From: SAR324 cluster bacterium
GTDB taxonomy: Bacteria > Bdellovibrionota > UBA2361 > JAAZON01
NCBI GenBank assembly: GCA_012797725.1
Contig: JAAZON010000515.1
Span: forward strand, 1-9,945
Direction of reading: 5' to 3'
DNA: 9,945 nucleotides
The notes beneath the pieces are model-generated. The model saw only the letters and a program-made list of their open reading frames with translations. It was not told the DNA's origin and did no database searches. This document shows, one piece after another, positions 1-7,557 of the stretch. The position numbers and the translations under genes were made by a program. Position 1 is the first letter of the stretch. Each line of letters opens with the position of its first letter.

Positions 1-1147
1 TCTTTTGAGCAAGCGCCATCATCTCTGCTCGGATTGCTGGACCAAAGATCGTCTGAATATTTGCTGCCCTTGATTCAAGATCCATGACGGCTTTTGGTAA
101 AATGTCATTCAAGAAGAGTTTGCGGCGCTTTTCAAAATCAATACTAATCCTTCGTAATTGGGCCTCAAAAAGTGGTCCAAGATCTTGAAGACTCTGGCGG
201 GCATTCAAAGCGGCAAGTTCGAGTGCTTGAAGTCGCTTCTCTGACTCTTCAATGGGGCGTTCCAGGGCTAAGATCTGCTCTGATATGGCCGAAGATAGAA
301 GCAGTGAAAGCCTCCGTAGAGCTCGTGCTGCCATGTCAATCACAAGGGTGTCACTGGCATTTGTGCAAAGGCCATTTAAAGTTTCCTTCAACTTATTCCA
401 ATCTCTTGTCCCCATATGATTTTGCCGCTGCTCAAGAGCACTCACCTCATATATATCTTCAATAGGATGTCCTAAAGCTTCGGCTAGAACAGACCTTGCA
501 AACTCACGGCCTTGAACAAGCTCTTCGGATGTTAATCGATCGGCTTTGTTCAAAACAAATATGAAGTTTTTAATAAATTGCGCTAGCTCTTTTATAAGTT
601 TAAGTTCCTCGGCGGTGATGGGAGGATCTGAGCCTATAACAACAAGGGCAGCATCAACATGTGGGACAAAGCTCCATGTGGCCAAGCTGTTTGCTTCAAA
701 TATAGACCCAATACCCGGTGTATCTGCGAAGCATAGGCCTGAGGAGAGTATGGGGCTTGGGATGTAAACTTCAACTGCTTTAACGCGCTTAACATTCCCT
801 GGATTCTTTTCCTCAGAAACATATTCGGCAAGATCGTTCAGTGCAATTTCAACCCATTCGTTATCGTCCTTTCGAACTCGGGCCGAATGCTCTCCGTAGC
901 GAACCAGTGTAGGAATAGACGTTAGCGGAACAATTCCTGTCGGCAACACGTCTTCATCGATAAGTGCATTAATGAGAGTTGATTTGCCTCTCTTAAATTG
1001 CCCCAGACAGGCGACGTAAAATCGGCCTTCCACAACTCGCGTTTGAATCGTATGTGCCTCATCGACAAGCTCTTTCAGGCCGATAATCTGAGCAATTTGC
1101 TGAACTTCGTCGAACGCTTGTATGTACCTTTCTTTGGAATAGTGCAT
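1..1147 (-). CDS. Dynamin-family GTPase, N-terminal 382 residues (3' end beyond the left edge)
   Basis: The frame stays open from an ATG at 1147 to the window edge. Seen: a P-loop GQFKRGKST at residues 49-57, a G2-type Thr in PLTS near residue 76, the G3 motif DTPG at 142-145 and the G4 motif NKAD at 200-203. After about residue 270 the protein becomes a charged, Leu/Ala/Glu-rich helical stretch, as in the stalk of bacterial dynamin-like proteins. The GxFKRGKSTLIN form of the P-loop is typical of the dynamin family rather than of Era or EngA GTPases. Known of the family: GTP-driven membrane remodelling or tethering by large helical GTPases; the exact role here is unknown. The start is uncertain: GAGGG lies only 2 nt before this ATG, and in-frame TTG codons sit 9 and 24 nt upstream. 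The upstream neighbours are decayed genes on the opposite strand, so no operon partner is visible. The family call is confident; the role is open. Confidence 0.9.
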   Translation of the reverse strand, partial: MHYSKERYIQAFDEVQQIAQIIGLKELVDEAHTIQTRVVEGRFYVACLGQFKRGKSTLINALIDEDVLPTGIVPLTSIPTLVRYGEHSARVRKDDNEWVEIALNDLAEYVSEEKNPGNVKRVKAVEVYIPSPILSSGLCFADTPGIGSIFEANSLATWSFVPHVDAALVVIGSDPPITAEELKLIKELAQFIKNFIFVLNKADRLTSEELVQGREFARSVLAEALGHPIEDIYEVSALEQRQNHMGTRDWNKLKETLNGLCTNASDTLVIDMAARALRRLSLLLSSAISEQILALERPIEESEKRLQALELAALNARQSLQDLGPLFEAQLRRISIDFEKRRKLFLNDILPKAVMDLESRAANIQTIFGPAIRAEMMALAQK

Positions 1148-1174
1148 GTCCCTCAAAATGTCCCGTATCAATAC

Positions 1175-1203
1175 ATAAGACCCTGCATTTAGCAGGGTCT
1201 TAT
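1175..1203. promoter_or_regulatory. Perfect 12-bp inverted repeat upstream of the dynamin-like GTPase gene
   Basis: The arms ATAAGACCCTGC and GCAGGGTCTTAT match perfectly around a 5-nt spacer (ATTTA). No T-tract follows on either strand, so it is not a standard intrinsic terminator. It ends 27 bp before the GTPase start codon. On the minus strand its outer edge overlaps a -10-like TATAAG (1199-1204), with a weak -35-like TTTAAA (1223-1228) 18 bp away. It could therefore be an operator over the GTPase promoter, or a hairpin in its 5' leader. The structure is seen directly; the regulatory role is inferred. Confidence 0.55.
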
Positions 1204-1227
1204 AGATGCTGCTCTCCCTGCCTTTAA

Positions 1228-1611
1228 AGTGGCGTAGGAGTCATCAGCTCTGAAGGAGCATTTAAGGGAGAACTCCATCTCCTAAAGAGAATAATAGACA
1301 AGTACCTCTTGTCAGGCAAGTCGTCGCCTGAGTTTGTATGGGATATTCGGGATGTTTCATTGTAGAATAGAGATCTGGGTATTATTGCTGCTTGTGTCCA
1401 CTGACCTTCTGAGGCTTGGAAAGAATAATTTGTTGAGAGATGCCAAATAGTGATAGGCTTAGCCTCGGCCAAGACCAGCGAAATCTTCTATCGGAAAATT
1501 AAAAATCCCCCTCGCTCGCTTAAAACCTTATATCTTTTGCAATATGAACAAATTATAGGCAAGGTTCCTTACGTTTCATTTGATGGCATCTCCCAATACC
1601 TGAAGAAATAA
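1228..1611 (+). pseudogene. Decayed gene of unknown family with three in-frame stops
   Basis: One plus-strand frame gives protein-like sequence throughout, yet it is interrupted by TAG (1363-1365), TGA (1402-1404) and TAA (1426-1428) before a final TAA at 1609-1611. Readable stretches include KGELHLLKRIIDKYLL, EFVWDIRDVSL, NRDLGIIAA, VERCQIVIGLASAKTSEIF and SLKTLYLLQYEQIIGK. All three stop types occur, which argues against stop-codon reassignment. No start codon or ribosome binding site is evident, and another TAA lies just upstream at 1225-1227, so the true 5' end is unclear or lost. I do not recognise the family. It lies head to tail with the broken methyltransferase downstream, so the two may once have formed an operon. 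An open minus-strand frame over the same DNA is probably its shadow. Called by reading the translation; a homology search would be decisive. Confidence 0.55.
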
Positions 1612-1654
1612 TTTGCGCTACTCGTGAAGTCCGTGCATTTTAGATTATGTTTAG

Positions 1655-2378
1655 TCCAGCTTCGATATCAAATTTAAAAGGTTTTTCCAGCACTTTGGCT
1701 AAGACCAAGGTAGTATCGAACAATATGGTCGAATGTTCGTTGCTATTATGGAAATGATTCAAGACCAAATATGTCCTTTTGGAGTGAAACTTCAAAAATA
1801 TCGGAACCGGCTTTCACCGCAAGAACGGAAAATGAGGCTCGATGCTGAAGGTCTCTGTACTCATTGTGTGTTCAAGAGCCTGCTCTTAAAGTTGCAAATA
1901 TTGTTCCAGGTGTGTGCGTGGTGGATGCCTTTTGCGGAGGTGGGGGAACAGCGATTGTGTTTGCTCCTGCAGGGAAAAAAAAGGTTATCGCCATTGACCT
2001 AGATGCTGAAGGATTAGAAATGGCAAAATATAATGCTTGCATTTTTGGTGTGGAGAAAAATATATTTTTCCTATTTGAGATGATAGCCTAGACTTGATTG
2101 CCAGTATTGAAGCTGATTCAATTTATCTAGCACTGCCCTTGGGAGGGTCGTCTTACGTTGATGCGAAGACTTTTACGCTTGATAACTTTTGACCTAATGG
2201 AAATGCGACTCTAGAGTTGGTTTTTAAGTTAGGGAGGCATGCGCTCATGCATATTCCTAAAGATTTTGATTTTAACGACTTCAAAAAGTTTGGCCGACCA
2301 TTTTGGATCTATCCTGATTACTACAAGAACGAGCTCTTAAGTTTTGCAGTGCTTTTCGAAACCGTAACAGCGAAATAA
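1655..2378 (+). pseudogene. Broken TGS1-like SAM-dependent RNA methyltransferase
   Basis: Three plus-strand frames together rebuild one protein. Segment 1 (1655-1855, with a TAA at 1700-1702) ends in ...SPQERKMRLDAEGL. After a 2-nt offset, segment 2 (1858-about 2079) reads YSLCVQEPALKVANI, then the SAM-binding motif VVDAFCGGGGTAI, then VIAIDLDAEGLEMAKYNA. A further shift near 2078-2082 leads to segment 3 (about 2082-2378): DSLDLI, ADSIYLALPLGGSSYVDAKT, a TGA at 2190-2192, then the C-terminal part ending at TAA 2376-2378. Known of the family: trimethylguanosine-synthase-like methyltransferases (RNA cap guanine-N2 type) carry DxFCGxGGN in motif I and a (D/S)PPWGG motif IV. Here motif IV is LPLGG, so the catalytic Pro-Pro-Trp is lost. 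With two frameshifts, two nonsense codons and a lost motif, inactivation is clear. The N-terminal 1655-1732 part is the least certain. Confidence 0.85.
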
Positions 2379-2427
2379 AAGCATTTTAAGTGTCCACCCA
2401 TACTTTACTGGAGCATGAAAAATATGA

Positions 2428-3303
2428 TCAAAGCAAATTCTCCAATATCAATTTCCTGACCTTAACAGCAGCAAGATGACCTTCGCCCGGAATCTCGATG
2501 ATTTTTGCGCCGGTGATCTTTGAGGCATTTGCAAGCATCATGGAAGGCGGAACAAAGCGATCGTCAGTGCCATGAATGAAGGTAACGGGGACTTGAATCT
2601 CAGACAAATCAAAGCCCCAGTCGTTTGACATAAGTTGTAGGTCAAGCACTGGACCACGTACGCCTTGAGCAAATGCTTCGTTAATAGCTTGCCCGAATAT
2701 TGCACGCACCTGTGAATCGCTAACAAGTTTTCGATCTGTTGAATTAAAAGCACAACCGATAAGCAGTGAACTGCTGCAGGGGAAATGACGAAGGAGTCCG
2801 GCGGCAAAGTAGGCCAAGCGAAGTCCCGTCCTTGATCTTTTTTGGAGCATCCCTATAAGGAAACGATGAAGAGGCTTCATTTGCTTCAGGATCTGAGGCT
2901 CTTTAAGAGAGGAGACTCCGCTTACGACCACAAGCTTTTCCACTAAGGAAGGAAGTTTGCAAGCAGATACCAGGCCATAAGGAGTGCCCCCAGACAATGC
3001 GAGGATAGATATTTTCGAGAGAGAAAAAAATGTTAAGGTTTGTTGGATATCTTTCGGCCAATCCACAATACGTCGCTCAGGGTAGAAAGTAGAACCCCCA
3101 AAGCCAGGCCTATCAATTGATAAGATCGTGATTCCTAAACTTCTTGCTATATCATCCAAGAATAAGGCCTCAAGTCTCGAGCTAGGAAAGCCATGACAAT
3201 ATAATGTGGTCTTTTGAAAGTCTCCTTTGCCCAGCACGGAACAATTAAGCAGCCTATTAGAAACTTCAATATTAACCGTTCTAATTCTATTATCTGTTTT
3301 CAT
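2428..3303 (-). CDS. Alpha/beta-fold hydrolase
   Basis: A 291-residue protein of the usual length for single-domain alpha/beta hydrolases. In order: an HG oxyanion-hole motif in YCHGFPSS (His37-Gly38), the strand/turn SIDRPGFGGS (62-71), a nucleophile elbow ALSGGTPYG with Ser104, a variable cap from about 130 to 220, the acid region HGTDDRFVP (Asp247 or Asp248) and the catalytic His in GEGHLA (His276). The triad is complete. The elbow departs from G-x-S-x-G: the first position is Ala102. There is no signal peptide, so it is probably cytoplasmic. Known of the family: hydrolysis of ester, amide or C-C bonds; the substrate cannot be read from the sequence. No clear Shine-Dalgarno precedes the ATG. 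It is divergent from the SGNH hydrolase gene and convergent with the broken methyltransferase, and looks monocistronic. Confidence 0.9.
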   Translation of the reverse strand: MKTDNRIRTVNIEVSNRLLNCSVLGKGDFQKTTLYCHGFPSSRLEALFLDDIARSLGITILSIDRPGFGGSTFYPERRIVDWPKDIQQTLTFFSLSKISILALSGGTPYGLVSACKLPSLVEKLVVVSGVSSLKEPQILKQMKPLHRFLIGMLQKRSRTGLRLAYFAAGLLRHFPCSSSLLIGCAFNSTDRKLVSDSQVRAIFGQAINEAFAQGVRGPVLDLQLMSNDWGFDLSEIQVPVTFIHGTDDRFVPPSMMLANASKITGAKIIEIPGEGHLAAVKVRKLILENLL

Positions 3304-3516
3304 AGAGGCAAAGGATAATTCAATTTAAATAGTCTAAGCAATGATGGAGTATCCGTTAAGCCCCTCAGTTGGGCTGCGATAGAGATGAAATATGCGTATT
3401 TTATCTCTATGCACAAAAAGGCTTTGTGACTAAAATTACTTTGTCGGTAAGGGCTTCTTGGCTTTTATTGTGTTGATGTCCCCTATACGGCAGGTCTTTT
3501 CCAAGTTTTCTGGCAA
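3304..3516. other. Divergent intergenic region with three consecutive stem-loops
   Basis: This 213-bp gap separates two divergently transcribed hydrolase genes. It contains three adjacent inverted repeats. The first is 3359-3375 (AGCCC/GGGCT, 7-nt loop). The second is 3379-3410, with 14-bp arms, one G.U pair on the plus-strand RNA and a TGCG loop; adding TGC/GCA outside a bulged G extends it. The third is 3412-3428 (CACAAA/TTTGTG, 5-nt loop). None is followed by a T-tract. Nothing in it looks like a coding gene. It could hold a small structured RNA, an mRNA leader or a protein-binding region. Confidence 0.6.
3441..3469 (+). promoter_or_regulatory. Possible sigma70-type promoter for the SGNH hydrolase gene
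   Basis: A -35-like TTGTCG (3441-3446) and a -10-like TTTATT (3464-3469) are separated by 17 bp, each matching consensus at 4 of 6 positions. Transcription would start near 3476, giving a leader of about 40 nt downstream of the three stem-loops. The match is weak and such pairs arise by chance in AT-rich DNA. Confidence 0.25.
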
Positions 3517-4467
3517 ATGAAACAGGTTTTTTTGTTGCTGGCAGTAGTCTCGCTTCTTCCCTTCTTAGTATTCGAAGGCGCACTTCGTGTCACAGCTCCA
3601 TTAAAGAAACAGGTTGGAGTCAACCGTTCGGATAAAGATAGAAAACGTGATATTAACATCCAGGGAGTTCGCGCCTCTGGTCTTGTTCCAAGTCGCTTCA
3701 ATGGATTTAGAATCTTGGCATTGGGGGACTCCTTTACTAGTGGATTGGCACTTAAAAATCAAAATACGTGGCCAAAGCAAACAGAGAGAGAACTTCTAAA
3801 AAATTTTGACAATATCGAAGTGCTAAATGGCGCTAAACCAGGTCTTGATACCACACGCGAGTTAAGGCGTTTTAGAGAGAAACAGGCTGCCTTAAATCCA
3901 GATCTTGTCGTTGTTGGCTTCTTGATTAATGATTGCACCCGACTGTGTTCTAACTGTGGTCCAGTCAAGGTGAAGAAAAGAGTGGATAATCTAATTTCTA
4001 ATCCAAGAGGCCTTGATGAGCATTTATATATTTTTCGTTATCTTCATGTTGGGTTTCTTAAGAGAACTTTAACAGAGCAGACGATCTCAGCACACCTTGA
4101 GCCTTATCAAATGGAGTCAAGCGCCTATAAAGAGTGCACTCAGGCATTTAAGGATTTTAAGGATCTCTCCACAAGATCAAATTTTAAGTTAGCAGTAATT
4201 ATTTATCCAATGCTCTTTCGTCTTGACGAGGACTACCCCTTCACCGCGGCACATAAAAAGATCATGGCTTATTTAGAGTCTCTAGATATTGCAGTGCATG
4301 ATCTCAGTCCTGCTTTTTTTGGCCACAAGGACACATCTCTTTGGGTGAAGCCTTATGATTCGCACCCTAATGCCAAAGCTAACAGAATTGCAGCTTCAGC
4401 CGCTGTGCCTTTCATTAGTCAGTTCATTCCCGAGCGATTTAAAAAAGCGCCTTTATCTCAATCTTAA
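3517..4467 (+). CDS. Exported SGNH/GDSL-family hydrolase
   Basis: A 316-residue protein with an N-terminal hydrophobic segment after a Lys (about residues 3-19, [15 protein letters not shown]). This is either a signal peptide or a membrane anchor; no lipobox Cys is present. The four SGNH blocks are visible: GDSFTSG at 70-76 (catalytic Ser72), Gly105 in NGAKPG, Asn138 in FLINDC, and DSHPN at 281-285 (Asp281, His283). Known of the family: esterase, lipase or carbohydrate O-deacylase activity with a Ser-His-Asp triad. An envelope or extracellular polysaccharide or lipid ester is the likely substrate class, by inference. Odd: the Asn block runs straight into Cys140-X3-Cys144-X2-Cys147, not part of the family core. 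No good Shine-Dalgarno precedes the ATG. Its stop codon overlaps the stop of the convergent downstream gene by 4 bp. Confidence 0.9.
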   Translation: MKQVFLLLAVVSLLPFLVFEGALRVTAPLKKQVGVNRSDKDRKRDINIQGVRASGLVPSRFNGFRILALGDSFTSGLALKNQNTWPKQTERELLKNFDNIEVLNGAKPGLDTTRELRRFREKQAALNPDLVVVGFLINDCTRLCSNCGPVKVKKRVDNLISNPRGLDEHLYIFRYLHVGFLKRTLTEQTISAHLEPYQMESSAYKECTQAFKDFKDLSTRSNFKLAVIIYPMLFRLDEDYPFTAAHKKIMAYLESLDIAVHDLSPAFFGHKDTSLWVKPYDSHPNAKANRIAASAAVPFISQFIPERFKKAPLSQS

Positions 4468-7433
4468 AGCTTGCATTCAGTTGTCCGGGTTGGCACTTTC
4501 CCTATCAATGTAATCTGTTGCTTTCTGATATTCTTAATGCTCTTGTCGAGCCATCTGAGATAATTTCTTGCAGCTCTCGTTCGCTTCTTGCATTCAGCAA
4601 CGGGACCTGCGCAAACACCGCCTGGAGCAGTATAGCGTGCGATTTCTTTGCGAATCTTAAGAGAAAGATTGTACATCTTGTTTACACTCTTAATGTATTT
4701 TGAAATTGTCTCTGTGTTAATGGTTACTTCTGCACAAAAGGCATTCTCTATACACTCGAGCGTAGTCTTGGGAAGTGCAGCCAAGTAATTCAACATTTCT
4801 TTGTAGATCTTTTCATTTTGAGTCCTAAACTCCAGGCGCAATTTGTTGTATTTGGTGAGTTTAGATATAAATACGACATTAAAATTCCTTTGTTCAAAAG
4901 ATTTCTGTCGTAAATCTCTTATCAAACTCGAGTAGTCTAAACTTTCGCAGCTAATACACTCTTTTTCCGTCGGGGGACATGGGGTTGGAGTTGTCTGTAA
5001 TATCCCAGTTGTCGGAGTTGGTGTCGGTGTATCAGGCACTGCCGTAGGAGTGTTTGCGGGTGGGAATGTGTTCGTGGCAGTTTGTGTAGCCGTCGCGCTT
5101 GCTGTTGATGTTGGAGTGGCTGTAGCCGTCTCTGTGGCTGTTGCAGTAAAAGTTGCCGTTGCAGTCTCTGTAGCAGTAGCGGTCGAAGTGGCTGTTGCGG
5201 TAGCACTTGCTGTTGGGGTAAAGGTGTTGGTCGCCGTTGCAGTGGCAGTTGCTGTTGGAGTAAAGGTCTCCGTAGGTGTCGCGGTAGCAGTTGCTGTTGG
5301 GGTAGCCGTCTCTGTGGCAGTGGCAGTTGCTGTTGGAGTCGCAGTCTCTGTAGCAGTAGAGGTTGCAGTGGATGTTGGAGTCGCTGTTTCGGTAGCGGTT
5401 GCTGTAGCAGTTGGAGAGGCCGTAGCTGTAGCTGTGGCGGTAGCAGTTGCCGTTGGGGTGGCGGTCTCTGTGGCAGTTGCAGTTGCTGTTGGAGTCGCAG
5501 TCTCTGTAGCAGTAGGAGTTGCGGTTGAAGTTGGAGTCGCTGTTTCAGTAGCAGTGGCAGTCGCTGTTGGGGTTGCCGTCTCAGTGGCTGTAGCTGTGGC
5601 TGTGGCAGTAAGAGTTGGCGTTGGGCACATGGTTACAGTCTCTGTGGCTTGATTGGAGGTGGTTGGATTACTCTTTGAGTCTAGTGCCGTGCCTGTAGCT
5701 GTGTTGGTCGTATCTTCCGTTAGTGTGGTTGAACATTTAAAGACCCAGGTTTCAGTAAGATCAAGAATCCAGTTAAGGTCTGTGTCACCGCTTTCATAAG
5801 CTACAGGTGTGCATTTATCGTCTGTAACTTTTGGCTGCATTAAAGGATCATCACCTGTGTTTGTAAGCTCGTAAGTGTATGTAACCGCATTACCGGCACA
5901 AACTGTCTTTTGATCCGCAGTTTTAGTGAGAAGCATCTCAGGACTGATGACATTTACTGTCGCCGTATTCGAGCTGTTTAGAGCAATATTTGTTATAACA
6001 TCTACACCTATTGCTGTCCCTGTGTTTAAGGTGTCGATATTTAGGGTGGTAGCGCATGTATAGGTCCAATCTTCCCCTGGGCTAAGAATGCTGTCGCCTC
6101 CAGTGTCTCCACTTACATAAGTTACGGGGCTGCATTTGTCGTCATTAACAATTACGTTCTTAACATCACCCGTTCCACTGTTTGTGACATGATACGTGTA
6201 GGTAACGGTGGTGCCTTTATAAACAAGATCTGCGTCAGGGGCTTTATCTATGTTAATACTTCCAAAAGGCCCAGGCAGGCTAACGCCTGTAGGTTGGCAA
6301 ACGCTATTGTTGGTATTACTAGAGTCATTAAGTGCTGTTATTGTGACTGAATTACGGAGACTTTCCTTTCCGGTGCAGGGGCTATCACCGCCGTTGCCAA
6401 TAGTAGCGCTTGCTAAGACTTTCACTTTTATTAAAAGTTTTACTGTCTCCAAGGGGTTTAAGAAATCAAGATTGCAGTCTATTGTTCCACCAGTGGCTGC
6501 TCCATTATGCTGACAAGAGGTAGGGGAGCCCTGGGTATCGACAACAGAAATGCTCATAAAGCTTGTATTCGAGTCTAGTGTATCGACTAAACTAACCTGG
6601 TTTGCTACAACGTCTCCGGAATTATTCGTGACTTCGATCGTGTATATAAGCTCTCCAAGGAGGTCGACAGGATCTGGCGCATCTATTTTTTGCACTGAAA
6701 CGTCTGCTTTCTTATCGAAGAAGTCAGAAACCTTCATGAGTGGTATTGTTTGGCTGCCTGAACCAACGAAGGCCGAATGCACATTTCCATGGGTACCAAT
6801 CGTAATATAGTCTTGAAGGGCGACCCAAACTTCCACAATTACTTCATTTCCATTTGAGAGACCTTCGAGATTAAAAGTGCCACGTAGCTCATCTCTGAGG
6901 TCTGCTTCTGTAAAGGAAGCAACTTTCTCGGGGCCGAGTAGGTTCTTACTGGCAGTGTCTCCAGTATCTACAAAAGCACAAATAATCTGAGAGTAGCCAA
7001 AGGCCTGATTGTTAGTAGTCTCTTGGGCAAAGTCCAGAGAAAAACTTGTTTTGCCATTTTCTGCTGCGGTGCTGCCAGAAACTTTTACTTTAACTTCAAA
7101 TGCTACCACTTGGCCTAGTGCAAGTGATTGAGGAGCCAAGCTTTCAACTCCTGTGTTGAAGTCAGCATTTGGCAACAAAGTGCTACCAGCCTTTCCTGAG
7201 CTCGGACAAAGAGGTGAAAGCTGACTTGGTTTAAGACGTTGGTATAAAGTTGGATTTGCCGCGCTGAAATCGTATGAGTAAGAAGCTCCGAGGGCGCTGT
7301 CTGTATGAAGAAATATGATGAATGTTGAGATCAGGCTAAAGAAAAATTTAAGAGAAGAAAGAATTGGAAAGTCATCCTTCAACAGCGCTATCTTGTAAAA
7401 AGACTCTTGCGCTCTTGTCTCTTCCTTAGCCAT
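4464..7433 (-). CDS. Large secreted DUF11-repeat protein with Thr-rich linker and Cys-containing C-terminal domain
   Basis: A 989-residue protein. The start at 7433 is chosen because AAGGAG lies 7 nt upstream and because the -10 box (7488-7493) lies downstream of the alternative ATG at 7499, which the transcript would not contain. Residues 1-50 form a signal peptide with an unusually long polar N-region and a core around 29-43, cut after about ALGA. Residues 51-240 are a beta-rich region of no recognised family. DUF11-type repeats then begin near 242, 392 and 499; the last two share DDKC(S/T)PV...C(A/S)TTL with a Cys pair, and their GDT...LxxxE(T/D)W loop is typical. Residues 605-789 have Thr at almost every second position. 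Residues 790-989 are helical, Lys/Arg-rich and carry eight Cys. Known of the family: DUF11 proteins are cell-surface or extracellular with little defined function. The Thr tract may be an O-glycosylated spacer (inference). Confidence 0.88.
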   Translation of the reverse strand: MAKEETRAQESFYKIALLKDDFPILSSLKFFFSLISTFIIFLHTDSALGASYSYDFSAANPTLYQRLKPSQLSPLCPSSGKAGSTLLPNADFNTGVESLAPQSLALGQVVAFEVKVKVSGSTAAENGKTSFSLDFAQETTNNQAFGYSQIICAFVDTGDTASKNLLGPEKVASFTEADLRDELRGTFNLEGLSNGNEVIVEVWVALQDYITIGTHGNVHSAFVGSGSQTIPLMKVSDFFDKKADVSVQKIDAPDPVDLLGELIYTIEVTNNSGDVVANQVSLVDTLDSNTSFMSISVVDTQGSPTSCQHNGAATGGTIDCNLDFLNPLETVKLLIKVKVLASATIGNGGDSPCTGKESLRNSVTITALNDSSNTNNSVCQPTGVSLPGPFGSINIDKAPDADLVYKGTTVTYTYHVTNSGTGDVKNVIVNDDKCSPVTYVSGDTGGDSILSPGEDWTYTCATTLNIDTLNTGTAIGVDVITNIALNSSNTATVNVISPEMLLTKTADQKTVCAGNAVTYTYELTNTGDDPLMQPKVTDDKCTPVAYESGDTDLNWILDLTETWVFKCSTTLTEDTTNTATGTALDSKSNPTTSNQATETVTMCPTPTLTATATATATETATPTATATATETATPTSTATPTATETATPTATATATETATPTATATATATATASPTATATATETATPTSTATSTATETATPTATATATETATPTATATATPTETFTPTATATATATNTFTPTASATATATSTATATETATATFTATATETATATPTSTASATATQTATNTFPPANTPTAVPDTPTPTPTTGILQTTPTPCPPTEKECISCESLDYSSLIRDLRQKSFEQRNFNVVFISKLTKYNKLRLEFRTQNEKIYKEMLNYLAALPKTTLECIENAFCAEVTINTETISKYIKSVNKMYNLSLKIRKEIARYTAPGGVCAGPVAECKKRTRAARNYLRWLDKSIKNIRKQQITLIGKVPTRTTECKL
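5067..5621 (-). repeat. Thr-X low-complexity coding repeat with nested 12/14-residue and 52-residue periods
   Basis: These 185 codons encode alternating Thr-X. Inside, units [12 protein letters not shown] (12 residues, 36 nt) alternate with 14-residue units that mostly end in TP. A higher-order unit of 12+14+12+14 = 52 residues (156 nt) occurs twice: 5412-5567 and 5256-5411. Thirty-seven nucleotides starting at 5323 recur exactly starting at 5479, 156 bp away. All units are multiples of three, so unit gain or loss would change linker length without breaking the frame. Towards the C-terminus the pattern loosens (TFTP, TNTFPP). Confidence 0.9.
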
Positions 7434-7440
7434 GGCGAAG

Positions 7441-7446
7441 CTCCTT
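7441..7446 (-). promoter_or_regulatory. Shine-Dalgarno that fixes the DUF11-protein start at 7433
   Basis: AAGGAG on the minus strand lies 7 nt before the ATG at 7433. The alternative in-frame ATG at 7499 has no such site and precedes the likely transcription start. Confidence 0.75.
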
Positions 7447-7487
7447 GTCTGCAAATGTTCAATTTCTTTGAAATGGCATAAGGGCAA

Positions 7488-7515
7488 ATTATAACACACA
7501 AGTTGAACTAAACAA
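7488..7515 (-). promoter_or_regulatory. Extended -10 promoter of the DUF11-protein gene
   Basis: The minus strand carries a perfect TATAAT (7488-7493) directly preceded by TGT, which gives the extended -10 form TGnTATAAT. A poor -35 candidate TTGTTT (7510-7515, 16-bp spacer) overlaps the T-tract of the upstream terminator. Transcription would begin near 7481, giving a leader of about 47 nt. Confidence 0.65.
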
Positions 7516-7555
7516 AAAGAAAGCGCTCGAAAATAAGGGAAACCCTGGCGCTTCC
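7511..7555 (-). terminator. Probable intrinsic terminator of the PEBP gene
   Basis: On the minus strand GGAAGCGC (7548-7555) pairs with GCGCTTTC (7519-7526) with one mismatch. A small GGGTTTCCC hairpin lies within the loop, and TTTCTTTTTGTTT follows. The loop is long, which lowers efficiency. It separates the PEBP gene from the DUF11-protein promoter, which begins inside the T-tract. Confidence 0.5.
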
Positions 7556-7557
7556 GT

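Noticed and set aside
1224..1472. Minus-strand frame of 82 codons starting at TTG
   Set aside because: It has no recognisable motif and no binding site, and it overlaps the far more protein-like plus-strand pseudogene frame.
3934..3957. Radical-SAM enzyme suggested by the CX3CX2C spacing
   Set aside because: The protein is exported and has all four SGNH blocks; there is no radical-SAM barrel context.
5067..5621. Regular 36-nt spacing that might suggest a CRISPR array
   Set aside because: The units are contiguous, degenerate and in frame within a long gene; there are no unique spacers.
5050..5652. A 200-codon plus-strand frame rich in Val-Ala over the Thr-rich repeat
   Set aside because: It is the mirror of the ACN-GCN repeat codons on the minus strand; it has no binding site and only low-complexity sequence.
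7434..7499. Longer start of the DUF11 protein at the ATG at 7499
   Set aside because: The extended -10 box at 7488-7493 lies downstream of that ATG, and the clear AAGGAG site serves the ATG at 7433.
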